Of a stretch of DNA of 64,000 nt, positions 8,823-16,862 are shown piece by piece (position 1 is the stretch's first letter; every line of letters starts with the position of its first letter). A program made the position numbers and the translations under genes. Location: contig NZ_CP182357.1 of NCBI RefSeq assembly GCF_048571275.1, forward strand, positions 248,001 through 312,000. Reading direction: 5' to 3'. The notes under the pieces were generated by a model. That model was given only the letters and a program-made list of their open reading frames with translations, did no database searches and was not told the DNA's origin. The stretch comes from Marinarcus sediminis. Its GTDB lineage: Bacteria > Campylobacterota > Campylobacteria > Campylobacterales > Arcobacteraceae.

Positions 8823-8851
8823 AATAACACAGACTTCATGTCTGTGTTATT
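8823..8851. terminator. Hairpin between the convergent eat and mutS7 genes
   Basis: A perfect 12-base-pair stem (AATAACACAGAC / GTCTGTGTTATT) with a 5-base loop lies between the two convergent stop codons and covers the mutS7 stop. On the plus strand it is followed by TTTCTCC, a modest T-run; on the minus strand it is followed by A residues. It is therefore a better terminator for the eut operon than for mutS7. Confidence 0.65.
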
Positions 8852-11810
8852 TCTCCTCTTCAACCAAAGTATAATGCAACTCCAAACCTTTTGAAGTTGC
8901 CACAAATCCATTGATATTGATTTTCCCCTCATGTACCATCTTGTGATGCTCTTTACACAAAGGAATAAGATTGTATTTGTGATTGACATTGACGTGTCCA
9001 ATAAAGCCCTCTTTGTTTGCTCTGGCTTGCTCTTTGATATGATGCACATCATCCACAGCTCGACCACAAATGATACACGTTGAAAGAATCATATTTTTGT
9101 TGTACTTGCTTTGTTTTTGTTGCGTCACTCTTTCTATGGGTTCATAATCATCGGTGATTTTTTTACGTATGTCATTGGCGACTCTTAAAAACTCTTGATC
9201 CATATGCAAAGATTTGGCATATTCCAAACCATACATACTGCTACCACTTCCATATTTGAGTTTTCTATCAAATATGAGTTTATCCTCTTCATCTTTGTAC
9301 ATTACACTTAAGTGCAAGCAAATGACGTTTTTGAGTTTTTGAATCTCTTCTAGTTCGGGCAGTTGGTGTAAGTGTGTTGCAAACAAAAAAATTGATTGCA
9401 ATTTAGAAAGCTTTAAAATGGCACTGGCAACAATACTCACTCCACTCATAGTTTCTGTGCTGTGAGAGATTTCATCGCCTAAAACAAGTGAGTTTTTTGT
9501 TGCACGGTTGAAAATATTTTTTAACTCCAACATCTCAACAGCAAAAGAGCTTAAGCCTTTGGCAATATTATCGCTTCCACTGATACGCGTATAAATGGCA
9601 TCAAAAATTGAAAAACGCATCGATTTACACGGCACATAAAATCCTGATTGTGCTAAAATCACAGCAATTCCCACGGATTTCATGAGTGAAGATTTTCCAC
9701 TTGAATTGATACCATAAAGCAAAATACCGTGCATTTTATTGTCGTATAAATTAATCGGATTTGAGTTTTTAATAATCACATTGTTTTTATACTCTTCACT
9801 GGCTAAACTCAACTCTCCTAAGATAATATCATTGGGCACGTATATGCCTTGCTCTTCTGAAGCTTCAATGATGGGGTGCCGTAAATCAATGAGTTCTACA
9901 AAATTTTCTTCTTCTTTGGTTTTAACAATTTTAGGGCACACATAGTTGTATTTTTTTGCCGTTTTTATGTTTGAAACCGTGACATCAATCTCGGCTATAA
10001 AGGTCACCAAACCTTCAAGCAACACAGAAAACTTATTTTCAAATTCAACAAGTTTTTCTTTAAAAACCAATTTATTCAGTTCAATGATTTTTCGTAAATT
10101 GTGTACATATTTATCTGAGATCTCTTCGGTCAATGCCGAAGTGATTTTGACAGAGTTGGTTTGTATGCGTATTTTAAAATCTTTAAAAAGCAGTAAATCA
10201 TTATCAATGACCAAATGAGCATTTTCTAACTCTTTTTTAATGAGATTATATCGGTTTTTGGTTAAGCCGATAAAAAAGCCCTCTTTATCAAGACGATTGA
10301 TACTGATAAAATTGGAATCGCTTGTTTTTAAAAAGCTTAACATGTGTGTTTTAATCATTTCCAATTTAGAATACAACACTGCATTGGCACTCATGAGTTC
10401 ATCTATTTTTGTATTAATGCCTGAACTTATCATGTTATCTTCCACATCTTTAAGCATATATTTGCCACTGATACTCAAATCAAATGTCGAATAAATAGAG
10501 TCAATAAAAAGTTGTAAATCACTTGATGAACATGGTGACTCAAAAAATTTATAGTTTTCCATAAAGGTTACAACCTCTTTGATGCTCAATAAAGAGTCAT
10601 ACAAATAGTTCAATTCAAAAGGGTGTAAACGACTCAATTTTATTCTTCGTGTTAAACGTTCAATGTCATAAATATTGGCCAACTCATTCTCAATGGGAGC
10701 ATGAAAATCATACAACTCTTTTGAAAGAGCGTATCTTCGTAGAAGCTCTTTGGCATCTTTGACAGGGTGAGTGAGTCTCTCTTTTAAAAGTCGTTTCCCC
10801 ATAGCCGTTGATGTGTTGTTCATGAGTTTAATTAAGCTGGGATTATGAGGCGTATCAATGACATTGAGTTGTTCAAGCGCATTGTTTCCCAAATAGATAT
10901 ATTTGCTCACATCCAGTTTTATGGGATGAGAGAGTTTTTGAATAATCTTAGCATCGTGGCTGATAACAAAATCAACCAATGTGGCCAAGGATTCTGTTGC
11001 CAAAGGTACTCTCTCCATGTCCAAATGTTCAATGGAAGTTAAAAGCGATTCTATGTTAAAAACATTTTTAAACAACTCATTTTGATAACTGATTTTGGGT
11101 CTAAAGGTATTTAAATGAAAGGTTTTATGCGAAAGTTCCAAATACTCTATAATCTCTTTTTGATTGATACTTTTATCCGAAAATGAGATAATCACTTCAC
11201 TGGTTTTGTGCATATTCATATAGTTAAAAGCTTCATCTAAGGCATACGATTTATCTTCACTCGTACCATGAACTTCATTGTAGTAACATTTTCCTGTCGT
11301 CACATCAATGGCGCTGTATCCAATGGAATAAATGCCTTTATTCATGTCCACCAATAAACTCGTGATATTATTTTCATCTTGGTCAATGACAAAATCAAAG
11401 TTTGTTCCAGGACTCACCACGGTATCTAAGTATCGTGTGACTTTAGGCGGAACTCCTTTTTGTCGTATAAGCGCAATGGTATATTTTTGTTCTCCAATAA
11501 TACGTGCAAGGTGCTTTTCAAGTGAAATAGCAGGCACACCTGCCATGATAGGATTCTCTTTTGAGTTTTCTAAAATAGATTTATTTTTTCGTGTCAGTTG
11601 AATATTTAACAGTTCGGCAATCTCTTTGGCTTTTCCAATTTGCTCCTCTTCATTGTTGACTTCATACACTTCAAAGAAAGTCCCTATTTCCATAAGAACA
11701 ACGGTGTTTTTCCCATATTTTTGTTCAAAATATCGTTGCAGTTTAAAATAACTTACGGTTAAAAGTTCTTTTTTATCTTCTAATATTTCATTGACTTCAT
11801 TTGCTACCAA
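8847..11810 (-). CDS. MutS7-type mismatch-binding protein with C-terminal HNH endonuclease domain
   Basis: A 987-residue MutS homologue. The N-terminus keeps a mismatch-recognition domain with the Phe-x-Glu signature, seen as GTFFEVYE (about residues 42-49). Connector, lever and clamp regions follow, then the ATPase with Walker A GINSSGKSSLM (about 700-710), the SSFAVEMLELKNI segment and Walker B SLVLGDEIS. The tail (about 912-962) adds an HNH nuclease: CIIC, VHHI and LCKEHHKMVH. MutS-HNH fusions are known as MutS7, from epsilonproteobacteria, octocoral mitochondria and giant viruses. The nuclease may replace MutL/MutH nicking in one chain, which is inference. It is the last gene of a minus-strand run and starts 3 bases after the haem-binding protein stop region. 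Confidence 0.93.
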   Translation of the reverse strand: MVANEVNEILEDKKELLTVSYFKLQRYFEQKYGKNTVVLMEIGTFFEVYEVNNEEEQIGKAKEIAELLNIQLTRKNKSILENSKENPIMAGVPAISLEKHLARIIGEQKYTIALIRQKGVPPKVTRYLDTVVSPGTNFDFVIDQDENNITSLLVDMNKGIYSIGYSAIDVTTGKCYYNEVHGTSEDKSYALDEAFNYMNMHKTSEVIISFSDKSINQKEIIEYLELSHKTFHLNTFRPKISYQNELFKNVFNIESLLTSIEHLDMERVPLATESLATLVDFVISHDAKIIQKLSHPIKLDVSKYIYLGNNALEQLNVIDTPHNPSLIKLMNNTSTAMGKRLLKERLTHPVKDAKELLRRYALSKELYDFHAPIENELANIYDIERLTRRIKLSRLHPFELNYLYDSLLSIKEVVTFMENYKFFESPCSSSDLQLFIDSIYSTFDLSISGKYMLKDVEDNMISSGINTKIDELMSANAVLYSKLEMIKTHMLSFLKTSDSNFISINRLDKEGFFIGLTKNRYNLIKKELENAHLVIDNDLLLFKDFKIRIQTNSVKITSALTEEISDKYVHNLRKIIELNKLVFKEKLVEFENKFSVLLEGLVTFIAEIDVTVSNIKTAKKYNYVCPKIVKTKEEENFVELIDLRHPIIEASEEQGIYVPNDIILGELSLASEEYKNNVIIKNSNPINLYDNKMHGILLYGINSSGKSSLMKSVGIAVILAQSGFYVPCKSMRFSIFDAIYTRISGSDNIAKGLSSFAVEMLELKNIFNRATKNSLVLGDEISHSTETMSGVSIVASAILKLSKLQSIFLFATHLHQLPELEEIQKLKNVICLHLSVMYKDEEDKLIFDRKLKYGSGSSMYGLEYAKSLHMDQEFLRVANDIRKKITDDYEPIERVTQQKQSKYNKNMILSTCIICGRAVDDVHHIKEQARANKEGFIGHVNVNHKYNLIPLCKEHHKMVHEGKININGFVATSKGLELHYTLVEEEK

Positions 11811-11813
11811 AAT

Positions 11814-12233
11814 TTATTTCCTAACCCCTGTCCATTCTCGTATAAGTGTTCGCTCTTCTTTTGTCATATTGGCTTCTTCATGCATAGATAAATATGAAGT
11901 TAAAGGCATGGCAACATAAACTGCTCTGAATATCTCTTTAAGTTTTTTTGTTTTCTCTTCAGCTGTATAATCTTCCCAAACAGAGAAGTTCACCCACTTC
12001 CTTGCTACTTCAACGTGATTGGTAATCATCCATGAAACAGGAGCAATACTGGCGTACCAAGGAAACCTTGTTTCATGGGAATGGCAATCATAACATGAAC
12101 GTTTTAAAATCGCTTTGATTTCATGTGGCGCTTGTATCTCTTTGGTAATATCCACTGAAGCATCGATATTATCTCTTGGAATAAATTGAATTCCTATAAA
12201 AAGTATCAATATAATCATCAGTGTATTTTTCAA
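11814..12233 (-). CDS. Haem-binding-domain protein, membrane anchored, periplasmic
   Basis: A 139-residue protein of the Haem_bd family (PF14376 type). An N-terminal hydrophobic anchor (about 4-20) precedes a domain with CYDCHSHETRFPWYASIAPVS; the CYDCH is a c-type haem attachment motif. Function in electron transfer or sensing is likely but not defined. The start is a TTG whose AGGAG site is 7 bases upstream inside the thioredoxin gene; TTG overlaps that gene's stop codon (TTGA). An ATG five codons on would shorten the signal. Neighbours suggest a redox unit with the thioredoxin. Confidence 0.85.
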   Translation of the reverse strand: MKNTLMIILILFIGIQFIPRDNIDASVDITKEIQAPHEIKAILKRSCYDCHSHETRFPWYASIAPVSWMITNHVEVARKWVNFSVWEDYTAEEKTKKLKEIFRAVYVAMPLTSYLSMHEEANMTKEERTLIREWTGVRK

Positions 12234-12592
12234 TTTTCTTCTCCTAAAAAAAGAGTGTAAACTCTTTTTATCTCTTCAATAAGCAAAGGAATGCTTACAT
12301 TTCTTCCTTTTTTTAAAAACTCTTTTTGCTCAATATATAACATCATGGTTGGCAATGAAAAAACGCCAAATTGAGCTGTGGTTTCAATGGCAACATCGGT
12401 TTGTATTTCAATGAGTTTTATTTTAGGGAAATTTTCTTTAAACAAAGCAGTGATTTTGGGTTTTAATGCTTTACACACCGAGCAGTTTTCTCCACTAAAA
12501 TAGAGAAACACTGCGTCATTGTTTTGAATAATTTGATGAACTTCTTCGCTATTATTTACTGGTATCATCGTTTTTGGCATTTGCTGCTGCAT
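12230..12592 (-). CDS. Thioredoxin-family protein
   Basis: A 120-residue thioredoxin-fold protein with a CSVC active site in FSGENCSVCKALKPKI (about residues 32-47) and the cis-Pro region SLPTMMLY. No signal peptide is seen, so it is probably cytoplasmic. The active site differs from CGPC of classical thioredoxin and resembles thioredoxin-like reductases of unknown partner. The ATG at 12592 lies inside the end of the DUF1538 gene, with an AGAGG site in front; two more in-frame ATGs follow within eight codons. It overlaps the next gene by 4 bases, so the set is probably one operon. Confidence 0.85.
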   Translation of the reverse strand: MQQQMPKTMIPVNNSEEVHQIIQNNDAVFLYFSGENCSVCKALKPKITALFKENFPKIKLIEIQTDVAIETTAQFGVFSLPTMMLYIEQKEFLKKGRNVSIPLLIEEIKRVYTLFLGEEN

Positions 12593-14549
12593 CTGCAGCT
12601 GCCTCTTCTTCTTTTAATTTCTCTTCATGTCGTGCTTCAAAAATATCACGTCGGCTTAAACTGATCCCTTTCATGTGTGTCAATGGAAATGCAAAGGCAA
12701 TTCCTTTTCCCGTTGTAGTAATATGAAGCGAATGAATAATGGATTTAATCACCGCATTGACTCTTATTTCAGGCAATAAAAACAATAACAATGAGTCATT
12801 GGCTTCAAAAGAGGTTCTATAGAAGTTATCCATTGCTCCTAATCCCATTCCATCGGCTCTTAGAACCGTCACACCAGAAGCACCAGCCGCACTTGCAGCT
12901 TGCATTGCATCAAGTTTTTTATCTTTAGGAACAATAATAACCACAGCAGAAAAAGACATTTTTAAAGAGTGTCTTCGATCACTTCCATCAATATTGACTG
13001 TTGCTAAATCCATGTTTTCTGCATCAACAAGAGCATCTCGTAAAATATTGGCTGTTTCAATTTCTGTATCTGATTTAACACCAAGTTTTTCAGTTAATAC
13101 CCCATAAAGCATCACCGTAATCATAGGAAACAGTGAAGCAAAAGCAATTAACCCAAACCCATCAATTAAAGGATTTCTTCCCGGAATATTTGTAGCCAAT
13201 CCAATTCCTAAAGCTGCGACTAAAGGAACAGTAACCGTTGATGTTGTTACCCCTCCACTGTCATAGGCAATGGGAATAATATATTTGGGTGCAATAAACG
13301 TTAAAATAATGACAACCATATATCCCACGATGATGTAGTAGTGAATATGCCCTCCGTCAACAATTCTAAAAGCCCCTAAAGCAATACCAATAGCAACACC
13401 AAGGGCAACAAAGAGTCTGAGAGCAAAATCATTGATTTTACCATCACTGATCTCTTTTGCTTTTTTTGCAATCGCCACGAGTGCAGGTTCTGCCATGGTT
13501 GTTGAGAATCCAATGGCAAAAGCAAAAGCATAAATAATCAGAGTTGATTTGCCACGGGTCAATTCATATGCCATGGTTTCACCCAGTGAAAATAGCCCCA
13601 TCTCCAATCCAAGAATAAAGGCATAAAGTCCTAAAATAACCAAACCAAAACCTAAAAAGACCGTTGAAAGGTTTTTAATGTGTTTTTTCAGTACCCCATA
13701 TTGGAAAAATAGAATAATGGCTAAAATAGGAAAAACATCTTTTGCAACATTTGTAAATCCCCAAATAACTGATTTAACGGTAATGTCTGTGGGTGAAGAG
13801 ATAATTAATGGTCCTGTAACTTGAACAACATCTTTGGCTTCAACCAAATTATACACCGCAATTCCATACACTTGTACAAAAATCATTGGCGTCAATGAAG
13901 CAAAAGCAATCAAACCAAAACCATCAATCACAGGGTTTCTTCCTTTAATTGAAGAAGCCAAACCAATACCAAGAGCTGCCACTAAGGGCACAGTAACTGT
14001 CGAAGTTGTTACTCCCCCTAAATCGTATGCCAAGCCAATAATCTCTTGAGGTGCAAAAAAGGTCACTCCCACAACTAAAATATATCCAATAATGATATAG
14101 TAGTGGATAGGATGACCTTTTATGATTCTAAATACACCCAATAAAATAGCAAACCCAACCGAACCAGCGACAACCAATCTTAATACAGTAGCATCAATTC
14201 TTCCACTGGAAATTGAAGCAGCTTTATCGGCAATAACCGCCAAAGCAGGCTCTGCAATAGTAGTACCAAAACCAATTAGAAAACCAAAAATAAGTATCCA
14301 TATTGTCCAACCTGATTTTGCAAAATCTCTGGCTAAGCCTTCCCCAATAGGGAAAATACCAATTTCCAAACCTTGCAAAAATATTGCCAATCCCACACCC
14401 ACAATAGACAAACCAATGGCAGTTGAAACCCAATTTTCAGGCACAGATTGAATGATGGCCAATTGGAAAAATAGAATGACAATAACAATAGGCAATAAAT
14501 CCCGGAATGACTCTCTGAGTAGTTTTAGAAAAAAGTTAAACTGCATCAT
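12552..14549 (-). CDS. Tandem DUF1538 membrane protein with C-terminal PII-like domain
   Basis: A polytopic inner-membrane protein of about 665 residues. It contains two copies of the DUF1538 module (about 10-235 and 265-490). The repeats match closely at GGVTTSTVTVPLVAALGIG followed by a GRNP-IDGFGLIAFASL stretch, and at the TT-AEPAL motif. The last 150 residues carry a PII/nitrogen-regulator-like fold: a VIIVPKDKKLDAM strand, then VTVLRADGMG, then an FLLPEIRVNAVIKSI segment. A short acidic/Ala-rich tail ends the protein. DUF1538 has no established function; transport is inferred from topology. The ATG at 14549 follows the RCK gene stop; a TTG at 14570 is an alternative. Adjacent K+ channel and RCK genes suggest ion transport. 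Confidence 0.85.
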   Translation of the reverse strand: MMQFNFFLKLLRESFRDLLPIVIVILFFQLAIIQSVPENWVSTAIGLSIVGVGLAIFLQGLEIGIFPIGEGLARDFAKSGWTIWILIFGFLIGFGTTIAEPALAVIADKAASISSGRIDATVLRLVVAGSVGFAILLGVFRIIKGHPIHYYIIIGYILVVGVTFFAPQEIIGLAYDLGGVTTSTVTVPLVAALGIGLASSIKGRNPVIDGFGLIAFASLTPMIFVQVYGIAVYNLVEAKDVVQVTGPLIISSPTDITVKSVIWGFTNVAKDVFPILAIILFFQYGVLKKHIKNLSTVFLGFGLVILGLYAFILGLEMGLFSLGETMAYELTRGKSTLIIYAFAFAIGFSTTMAEPALVAIAKKAKEISDGKINDFALRLFVALGVAIGIALGAFRIVDGGHIHYYIIVGYMVVIILTFIAPKYIIPIAYDSGGVTTSTVTVPLVAALGIGLATNIPGRNPLIDGFGLIAFASLFPMITVMLYGVLTEKLGVKSDTEIETANILRDALVDAENMDLATVNIDGSDRRHSLKMSFSAVVIIVPKDKKLDAMQAASAAGASGVTVLRADGMGLGAMDNFYRTSFEANDSLLLFLLPEIRVNAVIKSIIHSLHITTTGKGIAFAFPLTHMKGISLSRRDIFEARHEEKLKEEEAAADAAANAKNDDTSK

Positions 14550-14550
14550 T

Positions 14551-15255
14551 TTATAAACTGTTCCCCTCAATGACTTTTTTAAATTGATTTAAATCTTCAC
14601 GATAACCCATAACAACAAGGGTATCTCCCTCATCAATTTTATGATTAATTCCGCTGGCGTTAAAAATAAAATTCTCTCCGATTTCTCTGTCGGTAATTCC
14701 AATGACTAAAATCCTATTTTCACGACTAAAATTAATCTCTTTTAAAAACTTTCCATTTAAAATGGATCTTTTTTCAATGGTAAATTCTGCAATATTAAGT
14801 TGAGAATCAGAAAAAAGTATATTATCTAAAATTTCTAAAATTAAAGGTTTATGTAACATTCTAAAAATTCTTAATGCCCCAATTTCATACGAATTGATGA
14901 TTTTATTTGCCCCTGCTAAAATCATCTTTTTGCTGTCTCCTGCAGTGTGAGCATTGGAGATAATTTTTACATGTTTATTTAAGTTTCGTACAGATAACGT
15001 GACAAATAAATTGTTATTGTCCGAAGTCGTCACACAAAAAAAGGCTTTGATATTCTCTTGAATACCCACTTCAATCAGTTCACTGTCATTCATTAAGTCA
15101 TAGTTGTATATATTTTTAAAACCATCACTCATGGCTTTGGCAAAAAGTTTTTTATCCGATTCTACAATAACCAACTCATATTTTTTATTCTCTAATACTT
15201 GCACAATCTTTTGGCCTAAATTGCCATACCCAAAAATAATTACTTTATTATTCAT
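14551..15255 (-). CDS. Free-standing RCK (TrkA-N/TrkA-C) protein
   Basis: A 234-residue cytosolic protein with an N-terminal Rossmann TrkA-N domain, starting VIIFGYGNLGQK (GxGxxG-type nucleotide loop), and a C-terminal TrkA-C domain. Such RCK proteins bind NAD(H), ATP or ions and gate K+ channels and transporters. The ATG at 15255 overlaps the last 8 bases of the channel gene; an upstream start would add an unrelated 22-residue extension. It lies between the channel and the DUF1538 gene and may gate either one. Which partner it serves cannot be read from sequence. Confidence 0.88.
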   Translation of the reverse strand: MNNKVIIFGYGNLGQKIVQVLENKKYELVIVESDKKLFAKAMSDGFKNIYNYDLMNDSELIEVGIQENIKAFFCVTTSDNNNLFVTLSVRNLNKHVKIISNAHTAGDSKKMILAGANKIINSYEIGALRIFRMLHKPLILEILDNILFSDSQLNIAEFTIEKRSILNGKFLKEINFSRENRILVIGITDREIGENFIFNASGINHKIDEGDTLVVMGYREDLNQFKKVIEGNSL

Positions 15256-16816
15256 TGTAAGCCTCAAAATAAAGGGATGCCATATCAATTTTAAGTTGAT
15301 TAATTGACTCTTTGTGTCCAATTAAAATTAAAATATCTTTTATTTTCACCACATAATCTGCATTGGTTGGAGTAAAAATAAAATTTTGTCTGTCTTGGGC
15401 ATCGACCACACCAATAAAAGTTAAATTGTATCGTTGAAAATCCAATTCTGATAGCTTTAACCCAATCACCGTAGCATTGTCCAGTACTTCAATTTCATCT
15501 ACGGTTACACCATCTTCTCGGTTTAATAAAATTTCATCTATGGCGTCAAAAGCAACGGGTTGTCCAATATATTCAGCTGCAACAAAAGAGGATATTTCAT
15601 TGGTTGCCATAATTTTATTGGCACCTGCAATTTCAAATTTAGGAATGGATTGAGAAAGATTGGCTCTGGCAATGATATTGATTTTGGGATTTAATGTTTT
15701 TGCACTTAATATAATGGATAAATTCACCGCGTCATTGTTGGTCAAGGCAATAATATTGGAAGCCCCATTATTGATTCCAATCTCTTCAAGAAGGTGCATA
15801 TTCGTTGCATCTCCTTTGATGGCCAAGTAGTGTTCACTCTTAGCATTTTTAATGTTTTGTTCCTCTAAATCTATAATAAGAAATTTACTTTTTATCTTTT
15901 TAAGTTCATTGGCTAAAATAGAACCCATCACTCCAAAACCACAAATAATGGTAAAATCTCTCAGTTTTGAAGCTTCATTTTGAACTCTCTCTTCTTTGAT
16001 ATTTTCCATTCGTTCAGCAAGCCCAGTTGTAATAATCGATGTACCAAAAGCGATGACCAAAAAGCCTGAAATGATCAATACCAATGTAACCAATTTCCCC
16101 TCAATGGTTAAGGGAGTTACATCTCCATACCCAACTGTTGATATGGTAATGATTGACCAATAAACGGCATCAAAATAGTTATTGACATTGTCATTTACAC
16201 CTGAACCTTCATAAATAAACATGATGGTTGAACCAAAAAATACCACCATAATATATAAAACAGCTAAAGTATAAAGTTCAAATTTTCTCTCTTTAAAAAC
16301 AAGAGAAAACTCTTTTAATGAGTTGGTATATCGTAAAATTTTAAAGAGTCTAAAAAGTAAAAAGATTCTTAAAATTCTTAACGGTCGATAGTAAGGCAAG
16401 ATGGCCAATAAGTCAATGATGGACATAGGAGAGAAGATGAAGTCAAGCTTATGTTTCATGACACGTTTTAAAGCTTTTAAAAGATTAAACTCTTTATCCA
16501 AAACTTGGGCTTGTTCGTAATCGGCAATAATGATTTTGTGCATATCACAACTTACCCATAAACGTCCTAGCCACTCTATGATAAAAATAATAATGGCAAA
16601 CATTTCATAATCATACAAAACGGCTATTTTTTTGTGATTGACTTCAAAAATCAAAATGGCAATGGTACTTAAGACCAAAAAAATCATAAAAATATCAAAA
16701 TATTTTTTATACGCAAATTGATTGTTTTCCAGAATGTTGTAGACAAAAGTTTTAATTCGTCTGTATTTTTTAGATGATTCAAAATAGTATGCTAAAAAGA
16801 CGAATATTTTTGCCAT
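15248..16816 (-). CDS. Six-helix K+ channel with cytoplasmic RCK domains
   Basis: A 522-residue potassium channel. About six membrane helices are visible. Helix S4 is Arg-rich (RPLRILRIFLLFRLFKILRY, about 145-165), suggesting a voltage sensor. The pore helix and selectivity filter read ISTVGYGDVTP (about residues 225-235), diagnostic for K+ selectivity. The C-terminal half is a TrkA-N domain (FTIICGFGVMGSILANEL) followed by TrkA-C. It would set membrane potential or K+ balance in the inner membrane. It is the first gene of the minus-strand run that ends at mutS7, and it follows leuA after 46 bases. Confidence 0.93.
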   Translation of the reverse strand: MAKIFVFLAYYFESSKKYRRIKTFVYNILENNQFAYKKYFDIFMIFLVLSTIAILIFEVNHKKIAVLYDYEMFAIIIFIIEWLGRLWVSCDMHKIIIADYEQAQVLDKEFNLLKALKRVMKHKLDFIFSPMSIIDLLAILPYYRPLRILRIFLLFRLFKILRYTNSLKEFSLVFKERKFELYTLAVLYIMVVFFGSTIMFIYEGSGVNDNVNNYFDAVYWSIITISTVGYGDVTPLTIEGKLVTLVLIISGFLVIAFGTSIITTGLAERMENIKEERVQNEASKLRDFTIICGFGVMGSILANELKKIKSKFLIIDLEEQNIKNAKSEHYLAIKGDATNMHLLEEIGINNGASNIIALTNNDAVNLSIILSAKTLNPKINIIARANLSQSIPKFEIAGANKIMATNEISSFVAAEYIGQPVAFDAIDEILLNREDGVTVDEIEVLDNATVIGLKLSELDFQRYNLTFIGVVDAQDRQNFIFTPTNADYVVKIKDILILIGHKESINQLKIDMASLYFEAYNE

Positions 16817-16827
16817 ATGTTATCTGT

Positions 16828-16854
16828 TGTCAAAAGAGAAATTCCCTTTTGACA
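16828..16854. repeat. Inverted repeat between leuA and the K+ channel gene
   Basis: Nine-base arms TGTCAAAAG / CTTTTGACA around a 9-base centre, in the 46-base gap after leuA. There is no T-run, so it is a poor terminator; it may be an operator for the channel operon or simply chance. Confidence 0.3.
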
Positions 16855-16862
16855 CGCTTCCT

